A stretch of DNA of 61,157 nucleotides from Luteimonas_C sp035250245 (GTDB lineage: Bacteria; Pseudomonadota; Gammaproteobacteria; Xanthomonadales; Xanthomonadaceae), in assembly GCA_035250245.1 (NCBI GenBank), contig DATFFH010000014.1:1-61157 (forward strand), read 5' to 3'. The notes under the pieces are model-generated. The model was given only the letters and a program-made list of their open reading frames with translations. It was not told the DNA's origin and made no database searches. Both the position numbers and the translations under genes were made by a program. Shown piece by piece: positions 7,454 to 15,911 of this stretch. Position 1 is the first letter of the stretch; each line of letters starts with the position of its first letter.

Positions 7454-8689
7454 TCATACGCTGCGCGTGGCGATCGCAGGCGGCACCGCCGACGCGCGCA
7501 GCGCCGGCCCCAGCACCGAAACCTGGCCCAGCAGCCACAACGCGACCGCGCCGACCGGCAGATAGAACAGCGGCAGCCGCGGCAGTTCGTACTTGCCCAT
7601 CAACAACTGGTTGATGGCGTAGGCCAGCAGCATGCCGATGACGATGCCGAGCGTGGCCAGCAGGAAATTCTCGATCTGGAAATAACGCAGGATCTGCGCC
7701 TTGGTCGCGCCCAGTGCACGGCGCACGCCAATCTGGCGGGTGCGCTGCTGCACCCAGAAGCTGGCCAGACCGACGATGCCCAGCGCGGTCACGATCAGCA
7801 GCGCCGCGCAAACCGCCGCCAGCAGCCAGGCCATGGCCTTGTCCTGCAAGTAGTACTCGTTGCGTATCTGCTCGAAAGTCTTGGCGTCTTCCTCGGGGAT
7901 GATACGGGTAGGGCCGTTTTTCTCCAGCGCCTTCAGGGCCGCGCGGATCACCTCGTCGCGGCGGGAGGGATCGCTCACCCGGATCAGATAGCTGCCGCCC
8001 ACTTCGTATGGCGTGCTGATCGGTAGCATCATCGAGTATTCGTTCGCGGTCGGACCGCCCTGTTCGTTTGGGCGAACCAGGTGCTCGACTAGGCCGACCA
8101 CGCGGATCGGCTCCTCGCCCCAGGAATGGAAAACCTTGCCGATCGCGTTTTCGCCGGGCCACAGCTTTTCGGCCATCACCCGGGTGATGATCGCGGAAGG
8201 GATGTTCACCTTCGCATTCGGCTTGTCCAGTTCTTCCCATTCGGCGAACTCGTCGGCATTGAACTGGCGGCCCGCGATCAGCTTGAGGCCCAGGGTATCG
8301 AACAACTCCGGCGTGCCCAGATAGACCGTGGCGTTGAGATTGGGCTGATGCTGGTCCTTGACCAGGCTGACGCCGCTGTTCCAGGACGAACCGCCGAAGG
8401 TGACCTGATTGGTGGATGCGGCGTTCTTGACGCCGGGCAGGCCGCGAAGCATCTGCAGGTCGTCGCGGGTGAGCGCAGCGGCGTCCTTGTTCACCGCGAT
8501 GCCGCCGATCCTGATCCGGACCAATTCGCTCTCGGCCAGGCCGCTGACCCGGTTCATGCGTTCGATGCGGTTGCTGATCAGGAACAGGGCATTGCAGATG
8601 ATCGCCGTGCTCAGCGCGATCTCCAGCACGATCAGCGCTGCGGCGGTCTTGTGCCGGCGCAGGGTGGAGAGGATGGGTCGCAGTTCCAT
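7454..8689 (-). CDS. MacB-type ABC transporter permease (second)
   Basis: 411 residues. An N-terminal membrane helix (about 17-38) is followed by a large periplasmic MacB_PCD-like domain (about 45-270) and three C-terminal helices (about 285-400). The FtsX-type motif QIGVRRALGATKAQILRYF lies in the first cytoplasmic loop. Such permeases transmit ATP-driven movement across the membrane (mechanotransmission) and do not form a classic channel. The ATG at 8689 is used because the longer open frame upstream overlaps the preceding permease in another frame. It starts 17 bases after the first permease stops, so the pair probably forms a heterodimer. Confidence 0.93.
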   Translation of the reverse strand: MELRPILSTLRRHKTAAALIVLEIALSTAIICNALFLISNRIERMNRVSGLAESELVRIRIGGIAVNKDAAALTRDDLQMLRGLPGVKNAASTNQVTFGGSSWNSGVSLVKDQHQPNLNATVYLGTPELFDTLGLKLIAGRQFNADEFAEWEELDKPNAKVNIPSAIITRVMAEKLWPGENAIGKVFHSWGEEPIRVVGLVEHLVRPNEQGGPTANEYSMMLPISTPYEVGGSYLIRVSDPSRRDEVIRAALKALEKNGPTRIIPEEDAKTFEQIRNEYYLQDKAMAWLLAAVCAALLIVTALGIVGLASFWVQQRTRQIGVRRALGATKAQILRYFQIENFLLATLGIVIGMLLAYAINQLLMGKYELPRLPLFYLPVGAVALWLLGQVSVLGPALRASAVPPAIATRSV

Positions 8690-8706
8690 ATTCGTTCTCC
8701 GGAAGA

Positions 8707-10020
8707 TTATTGCGACTTCAATTGGATGGCCGGGGTGACCTGCATCGCCCGCCACGCCGGCAGCAGCCCGGCGAACAGGCTCGCGACGATGGCCAGCACG
8801 AAGGTGGTCAGCAGCATGGTCGGATTGAGGTGCGCAAGTTCGGCGTAGCTGGCCGGCTGCTGCCGCACCGCCCACAGGCCGAGCAGCGCCAGGCCCAGGC
8901 CGAGGATGCCGCCGGCTAAGCCGACGGTGCCCGCTTCTATCAGGCATTGCACGAAGATCTCGCGGCGCGAGGCGCCCAATGCGCGGCGCACGCCGATCTC
9001 GCCGCTGCGGCGCAGGAACTTGGCCAGCAGCAAGCCGACCGTGTTGAGCAGGCATACCGCCAGGAAGCCGAAGGCCAACCAGGTCTGCAGGCGCACATCG
9101 CTGGGCACCACTTGGCGGTAGTCCATCCACTCCATCACGTTGCGCAGGCGCACGTTGGTCGGCCGTTCGAAACGGCCCGCCGCGCGCTGCTCGTCGGAGT
9201 AGTTGGCCAGGTATTGGCGATAGGCCTCGGCCTTGTCCGGCGAATCGAGTTCCACCCAGTATTGGATCCACGCGCAAGGCGCGTTGAGGCCGTGGGAGCC
9301 TTCGCCGTCTTCGTTGTTCTGGTCGCCCCAGCAGTTCATGTTGCCGTTGGTGCCCATCTTGAGCGCTCGCGAGGTGGAAAACGGCACGAACGCCTGTTCC
9401 AACTCGCCGTAGCGGTCGGAAGTCATGTCGTAGAAACGCGGGGTCGGACGCCAGTGGTCGAGCACGCCGATGATCCGGAACTCGATCTGGTTCATGCGCA
9501 GCGGCTTGCCTACGCTGTCTGCGCCGCCGAACAGTTTGTCGTTGAGTTCCTTGGAGATCACCGCCACCCGCGCGCGCGCGTCGTCGTCCTGCGCGGTCCA
9601 GGCCCGCCCGTACTTGAACGGCGGTTGGAACATCGGGAAGAAGTCGGCCGAGGTGTAGCGCGCGTCGATGGCGAACGGCGTCAGGCCTTGCTTGTCCGGT
9701 TCGATCGCGGCGCTGCCGCCGGACATCATGGCCTGGCGATCGCCGCGCTTCTCGCGCAGCATCTTCTCGGCGTCGAAACGGGTCATCTGGTCCTGCGGCT
9801 CTTCGCCGGCGACGTAACCCTGCTTGCCCTCGGGGTCGATCTGCGGATAGAACAGCTTCGCGCTCTTGGCCGGGATCGGATCGCCGGACAGGATGTAGAA
9901 CACGGTCAGCGTGGTCATGCTGGCGCCGATGCCCAGCGCGATCGCCAGCACCATCAGCGCGGTCAGCACCTTGTTGCGCTTGAAGCTGCGCAGGGCGAGG
10001 TTGAAGTAGTAGCCGAACAT
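8707..10020 (-). CDS. MacB-type ABC transporter permease (first)
   Basis: 437 residues with the same architecture as its neighbour. It has an N-terminal helix after MFGYYFNLALRSFKRNKVLT, a periplasmic domain of about 250 residues with aromatic and Cys-containing stretches, and C-terminal helices with EIGVRRALGASRREIFVQCL. The two permeases are diverged paralogues from an old duplication. The gene starts 10 bases after the ATPase gene ends. MacB-type systems with two separate permeases plus a membrane-fusion protein export peptides, antibiotics or lipids, or sense peptide stress; the substrate here is not evident. Confidence 0.93.
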   Translation of the reverse strand: MFGYYFNLALRSFKRNKVLTALMVLAIALGIGASMTTLTVFYILSGDPIPAKSAKLFYPQIDPEGKQGYVAGEEPQDQMTRFDAEKMLREKRGDRQAMMSGGSAAIEPDKQGLTPFAIDARYTSADFFPMFQPPFKYGRAWTAQDDDARARVAVISKELNDKLFGGADSVGKPLRMNQIEFRIIGVLDHWRPTPRFYDMTSDRYGELEQAFVPFSTSRALKMGTNGNMNCWGDQNNEDGEGSHGLNAPCAWIQYWVELDSPDKAEAYRQYLANYSDEQRAAGRFERPTNVRLRNVMEWMDYRQVVPSDVRLQTWLAFGFLAVCLLNTVGLLLAKFLRRSGEIGVRRALGASRREIFVQCLIEAGTVGLAGGILGLGLALLGLWAVRQQPASYAELAHLNPTMLLTTFVLAIVASLFAGLLPAWRAMQVTPAIQLKSQ

Positions 10021-10030
10021 GGCGGCGTCC

Positions 10031-10753
10031 TCAGGCGGTGGTGTTGGCGGAAGCGTGGCCGTTGGCGTGCATCAGGCCGCGTTCGGCGACGATGTCGGTG
10101 GCCATGCCGTCGACGATGTGCACGTTGCGCTGCGCGCGCGCGGCCAGCTCCGGATCGTGGGTCACCATCACGATGGTGGTGCCTTGGGCGTTGATCTCCT
10201 CCAGCAGTTCCATCACGCCGCGCGCCATCTGCGAATCCAGGTTGCCGGTGGGTTCGTCCGCCAGTAGCAGACGCGGGCTGCCGGCCAGGGCGCGGGCGAT
10301 CGCGGCGCGCTGCTGCTGGCCGCCGGACAGTTCGGACGGAAAGTGGCGCATGCGCGATCCCAAACCGACCTGGCCCAGCGCGTCCTCGATCCGCAGCTTG
10401 CGCTCGGCCGCCGGCATGCTGCGGTAGCGCAGCGGCACGTCGACGTTGTCGAACAGATTCAAGTCCGGGATCAGGTTGAAGCTCTGGAAGATGAAGCCGA
10501 TCTTGCGGTTGCGCAGCTTGCTGCGCGCGTCGTCGGACAGGCCGCGCACGTTCTCGCCATCCAGGACGTATTCGCCGCCGGTGAAATCTTCCAGCAGGCC
10601 GGCGATATTGAGGAAAGTGGTCTTGCCCGAACCGGAAGGGCCGGTGACGGCGACGAACTCACCTTCGCGGACATGCAGATCGAGCGAGCGCAGCGCGTGC
10701 GTCTCGACCAGTTCGGTGCGGTAGACCTTGGAGACTTGGCGCATGTCGAGCAT
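10031..10753 (-). CDS. MacB/LolD-type ABC transporter ATP-binding protein
   Basis: 240-residue ATPase. It has Walker A GPSGSGKTT at 38-46, Q-loop FIFQSFNL near 88, signature LSGGQQQR at 142-149, Walker B LLLADEP at 162-168 and the switch His in VTHD. The alpha-helical region and length match the MacB/LolD/FtsE group that partners FtsX-like permeases. Its gene lies between the membrane-fusion protein and the two permeases in one reverse operon. Confidence 0.95.
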   Translation of the reverse strand: MLDMRQVSKVYRTELVETHALRSLDLHVREGEFVAVTGPSGSGKTTFLNIAGLLEDFTGGEYVLDGENVRGLSDDARSKLRNRKIGFIFQSFNLIPDLNLFDNVDVPLRYRSMPAAERKLRIEDALGQVGLGSRMRHFPSELSGGQQQRAAIARALAGSPRLLLADEPTGNLDSQMARGVMELLEEINAQGTTIVMVTHDPELAARAQRNVHIVDGMATDIVAERGLMHANGHASANTTA

Positions 10754-10822
10754 GTCGTTGTTCCTTCTGGGCGGGTTCGGGTCGTTTTTGTTGCGAGTTG
10801 CTGTGTGATGCGAAATGGCGAT

Positions 10823-10843
10823 GGCGGGCTTAAGCCCGCCTAC
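10823..10843. repeat. single GTAG REP palindrome
   Basis: The 18-bp perfect palindrome at 10823-10840 (GGCGGGCTTAAGCCCGCC) is followed by TAC, so it reads GTAG on the reverse strand. It begins one base after the membrane-fusion protein stop, inside the operon. Confidence 0.7.
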
Positions 10844-10844
10844 G

Positions 10845-12200
10845 TCAATTGATCTTTATTTTTTCGGCATCGCCGAACTGGTCGGTGCCGGAGACGACGA
10901 TGCGTTCGCCCGGCTGCAGGCCGTCGAGGATTTCGACCTCGCTCAGGCTGCTGACGCCGATGCGGATCGGCCGGCGTACCGCGCTGCTGCCGTCAACCAC
11001 GTAGGCGTAGCGGCCGCCGCCCTGGTCGACGAACGAGCCGCGTTCGACCTTCAGTGCATTGCGTCGGGTGTCGAGCACGATGCGCGCGCTCAGGCGCTGG
11101 TTCTGGCGCAGGCCCGGCGGCTGCTTGCTGTCGAAGCGCAGGCGCGCGGCGACTTCGCCGTTCACCACTTCCGGCGACACCGCCGACACTTTGGCCGGAT
11201 ACGGCTCGCCGCTGCCGCTGGTCAGCTGGCCCGGCATGCCGATCGCCAAGTCGCGCGCGAAGCTCTCGGGCACTTTGATTTCGACTTCGAACACGCTCAG
11301 GTCCACCACGCTCAGGATCGGCGCGTTGATCGCCACGTTCTGGCGCTGGGTGATCTGCACCTGGCCGACTTGGCCGTCGAACGGCGCGCGCAAGGTCAGC
11401 GCATCGACTTGGCGCTGCAGTTCGGCCACCACCGCTTTCTGGCGGTCGGCGAGCAGACGCTTGTTGCGCGTGTCCAGTCCTGCGCCCTGGCCTTGCAGGC
11501 CTTCGTCCTTTTGCGCGTGCGACAGGCCGATCTCGGCCTTCTTCAATTCGTCCTGGGCCTTGGCCACGTCCACCTGCGCCACGGCGCCGCCTTGGAAGCC
11601 GCGCTGATAGCGTTCCAGGTCGCGTTGCGCGGCGACGCGTTCGATTTCGGCCTGGTCCAGCGCTTTGCGCGCGGTGGCGCGCGCCAGCTGCGCGTCGAGC
11701 GCGGCGCGGCTGGCCTCGGCTTCCAGGCTGGCCAGCGTGGCTTCTTCCTGCATCAGCTTGCTGCGCAATTCGGGGCTGTCGATTTCGGCCATCGGCTGGC
11801 CTTTCTTGACCGCGTCGCCCGCCACCACCTTCAGCGTCACCGTGCCGCCGGCGATCGCGTACAGAGTCGGGCTGTTGGCGGCGATCACGCGGCCGTCGGC
11901 AGCGATGTCGCGCACCAGGTCGCCGCGCGTGACCGCGGCGATGCGCACGCGCGAGCTGTCCACTGAGCGCGCGCCGGCGCTGTAGCCGCTCACGACCCAG
12001 GCGCCCAACAGCAGCAGCGCCGCCACGCCGCCGCCAATCAGCAGCACGTTCTTGCTGGGCAATTTGCGGGTTTTGCCGGTTTTGCCGACGACGTGGTCCT
12101 GGGCCGCAGTGCTGCGGATGCCGCCAACGGGACGATCCTGGCCGGACGTGTCGCGGATGCCGATCGTGCGATCTTGGGCGGAGGTGTCGCGGATGCTCAT
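10845..12200 (-). CDS. HlyD/MacA-like membrane-fusion (periplasmic adaptor) protein
   Basis: 451 residues. A single membrane helix (about 50-70, LLIGGGVAALLLLGAWVV) follows a soluble cytoplasmic tail. It is followed by a lipoyl half-motif (IAGGTVTLKVVAGDAVKKG), a long coiled-coil hairpin (about 130-245), the second lipoyl half (LRAPFDGQVGQV) and beta-barrel/MP domains. It would link the MacB-type complex to an outer-membrane TolC, which is not encoded here. The tail carries three degenerate repeats near residues 2-39 (IRDTSAQDR, IRDTSGQDR, IRSTAAQDH), which is unusual for the family. First gene of the operon behind a sigma-54 promoter. Confidence 0.92.
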   Translation of the reverse strand: MSIRDTSAQDRTIGIRDTSGQDRPVGGIRSTAAQDHVVGKTGKTRKLPSKNVLLIGGGVAALLLLGAWVVSGYSAGARSVDSSRVRIAAVTRGDLVRDIAADGRVIAANSPTLYAIAGGTVTLKVVAGDAVKKGQPMAEIDSPELRSKLMQEEATLASLEAEASRAALDAQLARATARKALDQAEIERVAAQRDLERYQRGFQGGAVAQVDVAKAQDELKKAEIGLSHAQKDEGLQGQGAGLDTRNKRLLADRQKAVVAELQRQVDALTLRAPFDGQVGQVQITQRQNVAINAPILSVVDLSVFEVEIKVPESFARDLAIGMPGQLTSGSGEPYPAKVSAVSPEVVNGEVAARLRFDSKQPPGLRQNQRLSARIVLDTRRNALKVERGSFVDQGGGRYAYVVDGSSAVRRPIRIGVSSLSEVEILDGLQPGERIVVSGTDQFGDAEKIKIN

Positions 12201-12236
12201 TCGGGTCCCGGCGGTGAAAGTCCTGATCTGTTCTAA

Positions 12237-12251
12237 GCAAGCGATGTGCCA
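12237..12251 (-). promoter_or_regulatory. sigma-54 promoter of the export/two-component operon
   Basis: On the reverse strand the sequence reads TTGGCACATCGCTTGCT. It has the -24 element TGGCAC and the -12 element TTGC, with the invariant GG and GC about 10 bases apart, which matches the sigma-54 consensus. Transcription would begin near 12226, about 25 bases before the ATG at 12200. The fifth gene of the operon encodes a sigma-54 activator, so autoactivation is likely. Confidence 0.85.
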
Positions 12252-12300
12252 ACATCTAAGTGATTGATCGGGTTGATTTTCCAGCTGTACGGGAGGTGTC

Positions 12301-12341
12301 CGGACGGCGGCCGTCCGCGGCCGGCGGACAGCCGTCCGCCG
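12301..12341. promoter_or_regulatory. two GGAC/GTCC inverted repeats, candidate enhancer sites
   Basis: Repeat one is CGGACGG-N3-CCGTCCG (12301-12317). Repeat two is CGGCGGAC-N4-GTCCGCCG (12322-12341). They are centred about 83 and 105 bases upstream of the predicted sigma-54 transcription start, a normal position for activator-binding enhancers. They also lie in the leader region of the divergent glmS, so a role there is possible. Confidence 0.5.
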
Positions 12342-12383
12342 CCGCGCTCGTTAAACTACGCGCTGACCAAAAAAGGATTCGCC

Positions 12384-14216
12384 ATGTGCGGCATCGTCGG
12401 CGCGATCGCGGATCGCGATGTGGTTCCGGTCCTGATCGAAGGGCTCAAGCGCCTGGAATACCGCGGTTACGATTCGGCGGGCATCGCGGTCGTCGATAAC
12501 GACGACGTCCGCCGCGTGCGCCGCACCGGACGCGTCGCCGAAATGGAAGCCGCCGCCGCAAGCGAGGCCTTCCATGCGTCGCTAGGCATCGGCCATACCC
12601 GCTGGGCCACCCACGGCGGCGTCACCGAAGGCAATGCGCATCCGCACATCAGCCACGGCGAACTGGCGCTGGTGCACAACGGCATCATCGAAAACCACGA
12701 GCAGCAGCGCGAACGCCTGCGCGGCCTGGGCTACGCCTTCGAATCGCAGACCGATACCGAAGTCATCGCCCACCTGATCCATCACTACCAGACCCAGGGC
12801 TTGGACCTGCTGGCCGCGCTGCAGCGTGCGGTGAAGGAACTGGACGGCGCTTACGCCATCGCGGTGATCAGCAAGCGCGATCCGCAACGCATGGTCTGCG
12901 CGCGGATGGGCTGCCCGCTGCTGGTCGGCTTGGGCGAGGGCGAGAATTTCATCGCTTCGGACGTCTCCGCGATCGTATCCGCCACGCGCCGGGTGATCTT
13001 CCTGGAAGAAGGCGACACGGCCGAAGTGACCCGGGAAAAGGTGCGCGTGTTCGACGCCGCCGGCCTGGAAGCGCAGCGCGAGGTGCACGTGTCCGACGTG
13101 TCGCTGGCTTCGCTCGAACTGGGCCCGTACCGCCACTTCATGCAGAAGGAGATCCACGAGCAGCCGCGCGCGATCGCCGACACCATCGAGGCGATCATCG
13201 ACGAGAACAGCTTTACGCCGGCTCTGTTCGGCAAGAACGCGGAAGAGGTGTTCCACGGCATCGAAGCCGTGCAGATCCTGGCCTGCGGCACCAGCTATTA
13301 CGCCGGGCTGATCGCGCGCTACTGGATCGAATCCATCGCAGGATTGCCCTGCGCGGTCGATATCGCCAGCGAATACCGCTACCGGCAGGTGGTCGCCAAT
13401 CCCAAGCAGTTGATCGTCACCATTTCCCAGTCGGGCGAAACCCTGGACACGATGGAGGCACTGAAATACGCCAAGTCGCTGGGCCAGGAACGCACGCTGT
13501 CGATCTGCAACGTGCCCGAGAGCGCGATCCCGCGCGCCAGCAAGCTGGTGTTCTACACCCGTGCCGGCGCCGAGATCGGCGTGGCTTCGACCAAGGCCTT
13601 CACCACCCAGCTGGTGGCGCTGTTCGCGCTGACCGCGACGCTAGCCAAGCTGCAAGGCCGGCTGGATGCCGCGCAGGAAAACGAACTGCTGGAAGCGCTG
13701 CGCCATCTGCCCGGCAGCGTGCAGCACGCGCTGAACCTGGAGCCGCAGGTCGCCGTGTGGTCGGAGCGCTTCGCGCCCAAGCAGCACGCGTTGTTCCTGG
13801 GGCGTGGCGTGCATTACCCGATCGCGCTGGAAGGCGCGCTGAAGCTGAAGGAAATCTCCTACATCCACGCAGAGGCCTATCCGGCCGGCGAACTCAAGCA
13901 CGGCCCGCTGGCCCTGGTCGATGCCGACATGCCGGTGGTGGTGATCGCGCCGAACGACAAGCTGCTGGAGAAGGTGAAGTCCAACATCCAGGAAGTGCGC
14001 GCCCGCGGCGGCGAGATGTTCGTGTTCACCGACCAGGACAGCCACTTCAGCGATTCGGAAGGCGTGCACGTGATCCGCACTCCGCGCCACGTCGGCGTGC
14101 TCAGCCCGATCGTGCATGCGATTCCGGTGCAGTTGCTGGCCTACCACGCCGCGCTGGCGCGCGGCACCGACGTGGACAAGCCGCGCAATCTGGCCAAGTC
14201 CGTTACGGTGGAATAA
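12384..14216 (+). CDS. glmS: glutamine--fructose-6-phosphate aminotransferase (isomerising)
   Basis: Converts fructose-6-P and glutamine to glucosamine-6-P, the entry step to UDP-GlcNAc. The ATG at 12384 gives MCGIVGAIADRDV, whose Cys2 becomes the N-terminal nucleophile, and a 610-residue protein. The 40 extra codons from an ATG at 12264 would abolish that. The glutaminase domain has GYDSAGIA, HTRWATHG and VHNGIIEN. Two SIS sugar-phosphate domains follow (ACGTSYYAG, SQSGETLDT; LGRGVHYPIALEGALKLKE, AYPAGELKHGP). The C-terminus DKPRNLAKSVTVE is canonical. No glmS ribozyme-like leader is seen. Confidence 0.98.
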   Translation: MCGIVGAIADRDVVPVLIEGLKRLEYRGYDSAGIAVVDNDDVRRVRRTGRVAEMEAAAASEAFHASLGIGHTRWATHGGVTEGNAHPHISHGELALVHNGIIENHEQQRERLRGLGYAFESQTDTEVIAHLIHHYQTQGLDLLAALQRAVKELDGAYAIAVISKRDPQRMVCARMGCPLLVGLGEGENFIASDVSAIVSATRRVIFLEEGDTAEVTREKVRVFDAAGLEAQREVHVSDVSLASLELGPYRHFMQKEIHEQPRAIADTIEAIIDENSFTPALFGKNAEEVFHGIEAVQILACGTSYYAGLIARYWIESIAGLPCAVDIASEYRYRQVVANPKQLIVTISQSGETLDTMEALKYAKSLGQERTLSICNVPESAIPRASKLVFYTRAGAEIGVASTKAFTTQLVALFALTATLAKLQGRLDAAQENELLEALRHLPGSVQHALNLEPQVAVWSERFAPKQHALFLGRGVHYPIALEGALKLKEISYIHAEAYPAGELKHGPLALVDADMPVVVIAPNDKLLEKVKSNIQEVRARGGEMFVFTDQDSHFSDSEGVHVIRTPRHVGVLSPIVHAIPVQLLAYHAALARGTDVDKPRNLAKSVTVE

Positions 14217-14236
14217 CCCTCGTACGCGCCGTTTTC

Positions 14237-14330
14237 GTAGAGTCGAGCCTGCTCGACTGCTTTTGCGTGCGAATGCGGCATGCGGCCACATCGCGGCGTA
14301 CGAAGAGCAGTCGAGCAGGCTCGACTCTAC
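14237..14330. repeat. GTAG-type REP pair (REPIN)
   Basis: Arms GTAGAGTCGAGCCTGCTCGA and its complement, ending CTAC, lie between the convergent glmS and lipocalin-like genes. Same subfamily as the element after bioD at 27384-27478. Confidence 0.85.
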
Positions 14331-14340
14331 GACGAGCGGG

Positions 14341-14835
14341 TCAGTCGATCTTGCGCCATACCGAGATCGGGATGCTCCCGTCCGGCCGCGCCGGTACGCG
14401 ATAGCTGAGCAGGTCGCCTTCCATCGTGTAAGTGCGCTTCTGGGTAACGCCTTCCCAGTTCGGATAGGAAGCGCCTTCGATCCGGAACACGAGCAAGCCT
14501 TGCTCGGCGACGACCGATAAGGTGCCGTAATGGGTGCTGGATCCCAGCACGGCCGATGCGAATTCGTCCGTGCTGCCGTCGTTCTTGTCGCCGGCGAAGC
14601 GCAGTCGCTCGGACTTGAAGATCTGCAGCGAATAGCGGCCCTGCGCGTCGACGATCAGGCGGCCTTTGGGCGCCTGGCCGTAGTCGCGCGCCTGGCGGCC
14701 GTCCGGCAAGATCTTGTCAGCGGCGACCAGCGTCCACGTGCCGCGCAATAGCGATGGCTGCTGCGCTTGCGGCGGCGAGCCGTGCGCCGACGTCGCGGCC
14801 AGGGCGGCGAGAGTGATGCCGAGCGGAAGCTTCAT
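14341..14835 (-). CDS. secreted lipocalin-like protein
   Basis: 164 residues. A cleavable signal peptide (MKLPLGITLAALAATSAHG) is followed by a small beta-barrel domain. The opening LLRGTWTLVAAD, the repeated YSLQIF and YGTLSV strands, and the closing RTYTMEGDLLSYRVPA...SVWRK match the lipocalin-like domain (PF13924). That domain is widespread in Proteobacteria and has no assigned enzyme activity. It faces a LysR gene across a 103-base AT-rich region, so the LysR protein may control it. Confidence 0.8.
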   Translation of the reverse strand: MKLPLGITLAALAATSAHGSPPQAQQPSLLRGTWTLVAADKILPDGRQARDYGQAPKGRLIVDAQGRYSLQIFKSERLRFAGDKNDGSTDEFASAVLGSSTHYGTLSVVAEQGLLVFRIEGASYPNWEGVTQKRTYTMEGDLLSYRVPARPDGSIPISVWRKID

Positions 14836-14898
14836 GGCGATTCCTGCGTGATTTGTCGATAGAGGCAGGCTACGCCGCTTGAGAAATATGTAAAATAC

Positions 14899-14916
14899 AT
14901 TGATAAATATATCAAT
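14899..14916. promoter_or_regulatory. AT-rich palindrome, candidate LysR operator
   Basis: ATTGATAAATATATCAAT has 7-bp arms around a 4-base centre and the T-N11-A character of LysR-family sites. It lies 22 bases before the LysR ATG, in a strikingly AT-rich patch in this high-GC window, between two divergent genes. Confidence 0.55.
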
Positions 14917-14938
14917 AATTTCAAATGCAAATCATTAG

Positions 14939-15778
14939 ATGAAGACGCTCGACATCGATGCGGTAAGGGCCTTCGTGCTGGCCGCGGAGTTGCGCAGCTT
15001 CACCCGCGCGGCGGATGCGCTGGGCACCACCCAGTCCGCGATCAGCCTCAGGCTGCGCCGGTTGGAGGAACAGCTCGGTCGCCGCCTTCTGGAACGCACG
15101 CCGCGGCAGGTGCGCCTGTCCGCCGAAGGCCTGGCTTTCCTGGACGCAGCGCGCGAACTGCTATCGACCCACGACCGCGCGGCGGCCGCATTCGACGCGG
15201 AGCAGCGCCGACTGGTGGTCGGCGTCAGCCATCAACTGGTCGGCGCCGAGTTGCCGTCTTTGTTGCGGCGGATGCGCGATCACGACCCCGGCTTGCGCAT
15301 CGAAATGCGCGTCGCCGGCACCGGCGAATTGATGCGCGCCTACGAACAAGGCGGACTCGATGCGGCGCTGGTGCTGCGGCCCGACGATCGGCGCAAGCAA
15401 GGCAAGTCCGTGTTCGCCGAAAGTTTTTCGTGGTTCGCGGCCATCGGGTGGAAACTTCCGGTCGGCGTGCCGTTGCCGCTGGCGACCCAGGGCGAGTCTT
15501 GCCGGGTGCGTGGCGCCGCGGTGCGCGCGCTGGACCGCGCCGGCGTCGCCTGGGAAGAAATGTTCATCGGCAAGGGCGCCGCCATCGTCGGCGCGGCGGC
15601 GGCGGCGGGCTTGGCGGTAGCGGTGCTGGCGAAGCGCGCGGCGCCATCCGGCACGGTCGACGTCGGCGCGGCTTTCTCGCTGCCGCCGATTCCGGCGCAG
15701 GACGTGATGCTCTACAGCGCGCTCAACGACCGGCGTTCGCGCGACGCCTTGCGTGTGCTCGCACTGGCGTTCCAATAA
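14939..15778 (+). CDS. LysR-family transcriptional regulator
   Basis: 279 residues. The N-terminal winged helix-turn-helix (DIDAVRAFVLAAELRSFTRAADALGTTQSAISLRLRRLEEQLGRRLLER, about 4-52) is classic LysR. A shorter-than-usual effector-binding domain (about 85-275) follows. The gene is divergent from the lipocalin-like gene and 133 bases upstream of the Tat hydrolase. Either could be its target. No clear ribosome site precedes the ATG, and the leader is AT-rich. Confidence 0.93.
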   Translation: MKTLDIDAVRAFVLAAELRSFTRAADALGTTQSAISLRLRRLEEQLGRRLLERTPRQVRLSAEGLAFLDAARELLSTHDRAAAAFDAEQRRLVVGVSHQLVGAELPSLLRRMRDHDPGLRIEMRVAGTGELMRAYEQGGLDAALVLRPDDRRKQGKSVFAESFSWFAAIGWKLPVGVPLPLATQGESCRVRGAAVRALDRAGVAWEEMFIGKGAAIVGAAAAAGLAVAVLAKRAAPSGTVDVGAAFSLPPIPAQDVMLYSALNDRRSRDALRVLALAFQ

Positions 15779-15911
15779 GGCCGTCGTCGCCGATCCGCGT
15801 CCGCCGCTCGCGCCGGAATTTCTGTCGTTCGTCCCCGATGCCTTGATTGCGCGGGGCGATCGCGGCATCACTGCGGCCCGACTGGCCGCCGTCCGCGGCA
15901 CGGGAGCAGAA

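Noticed and set aside
12201..12383. glmS ribozyme or riboswitch in the leader
   Set aside because: The leader is short with GGAC/GTCC repeats and lacks the conserved ribozyme core; that ribozyme is a Gram-positive feature.
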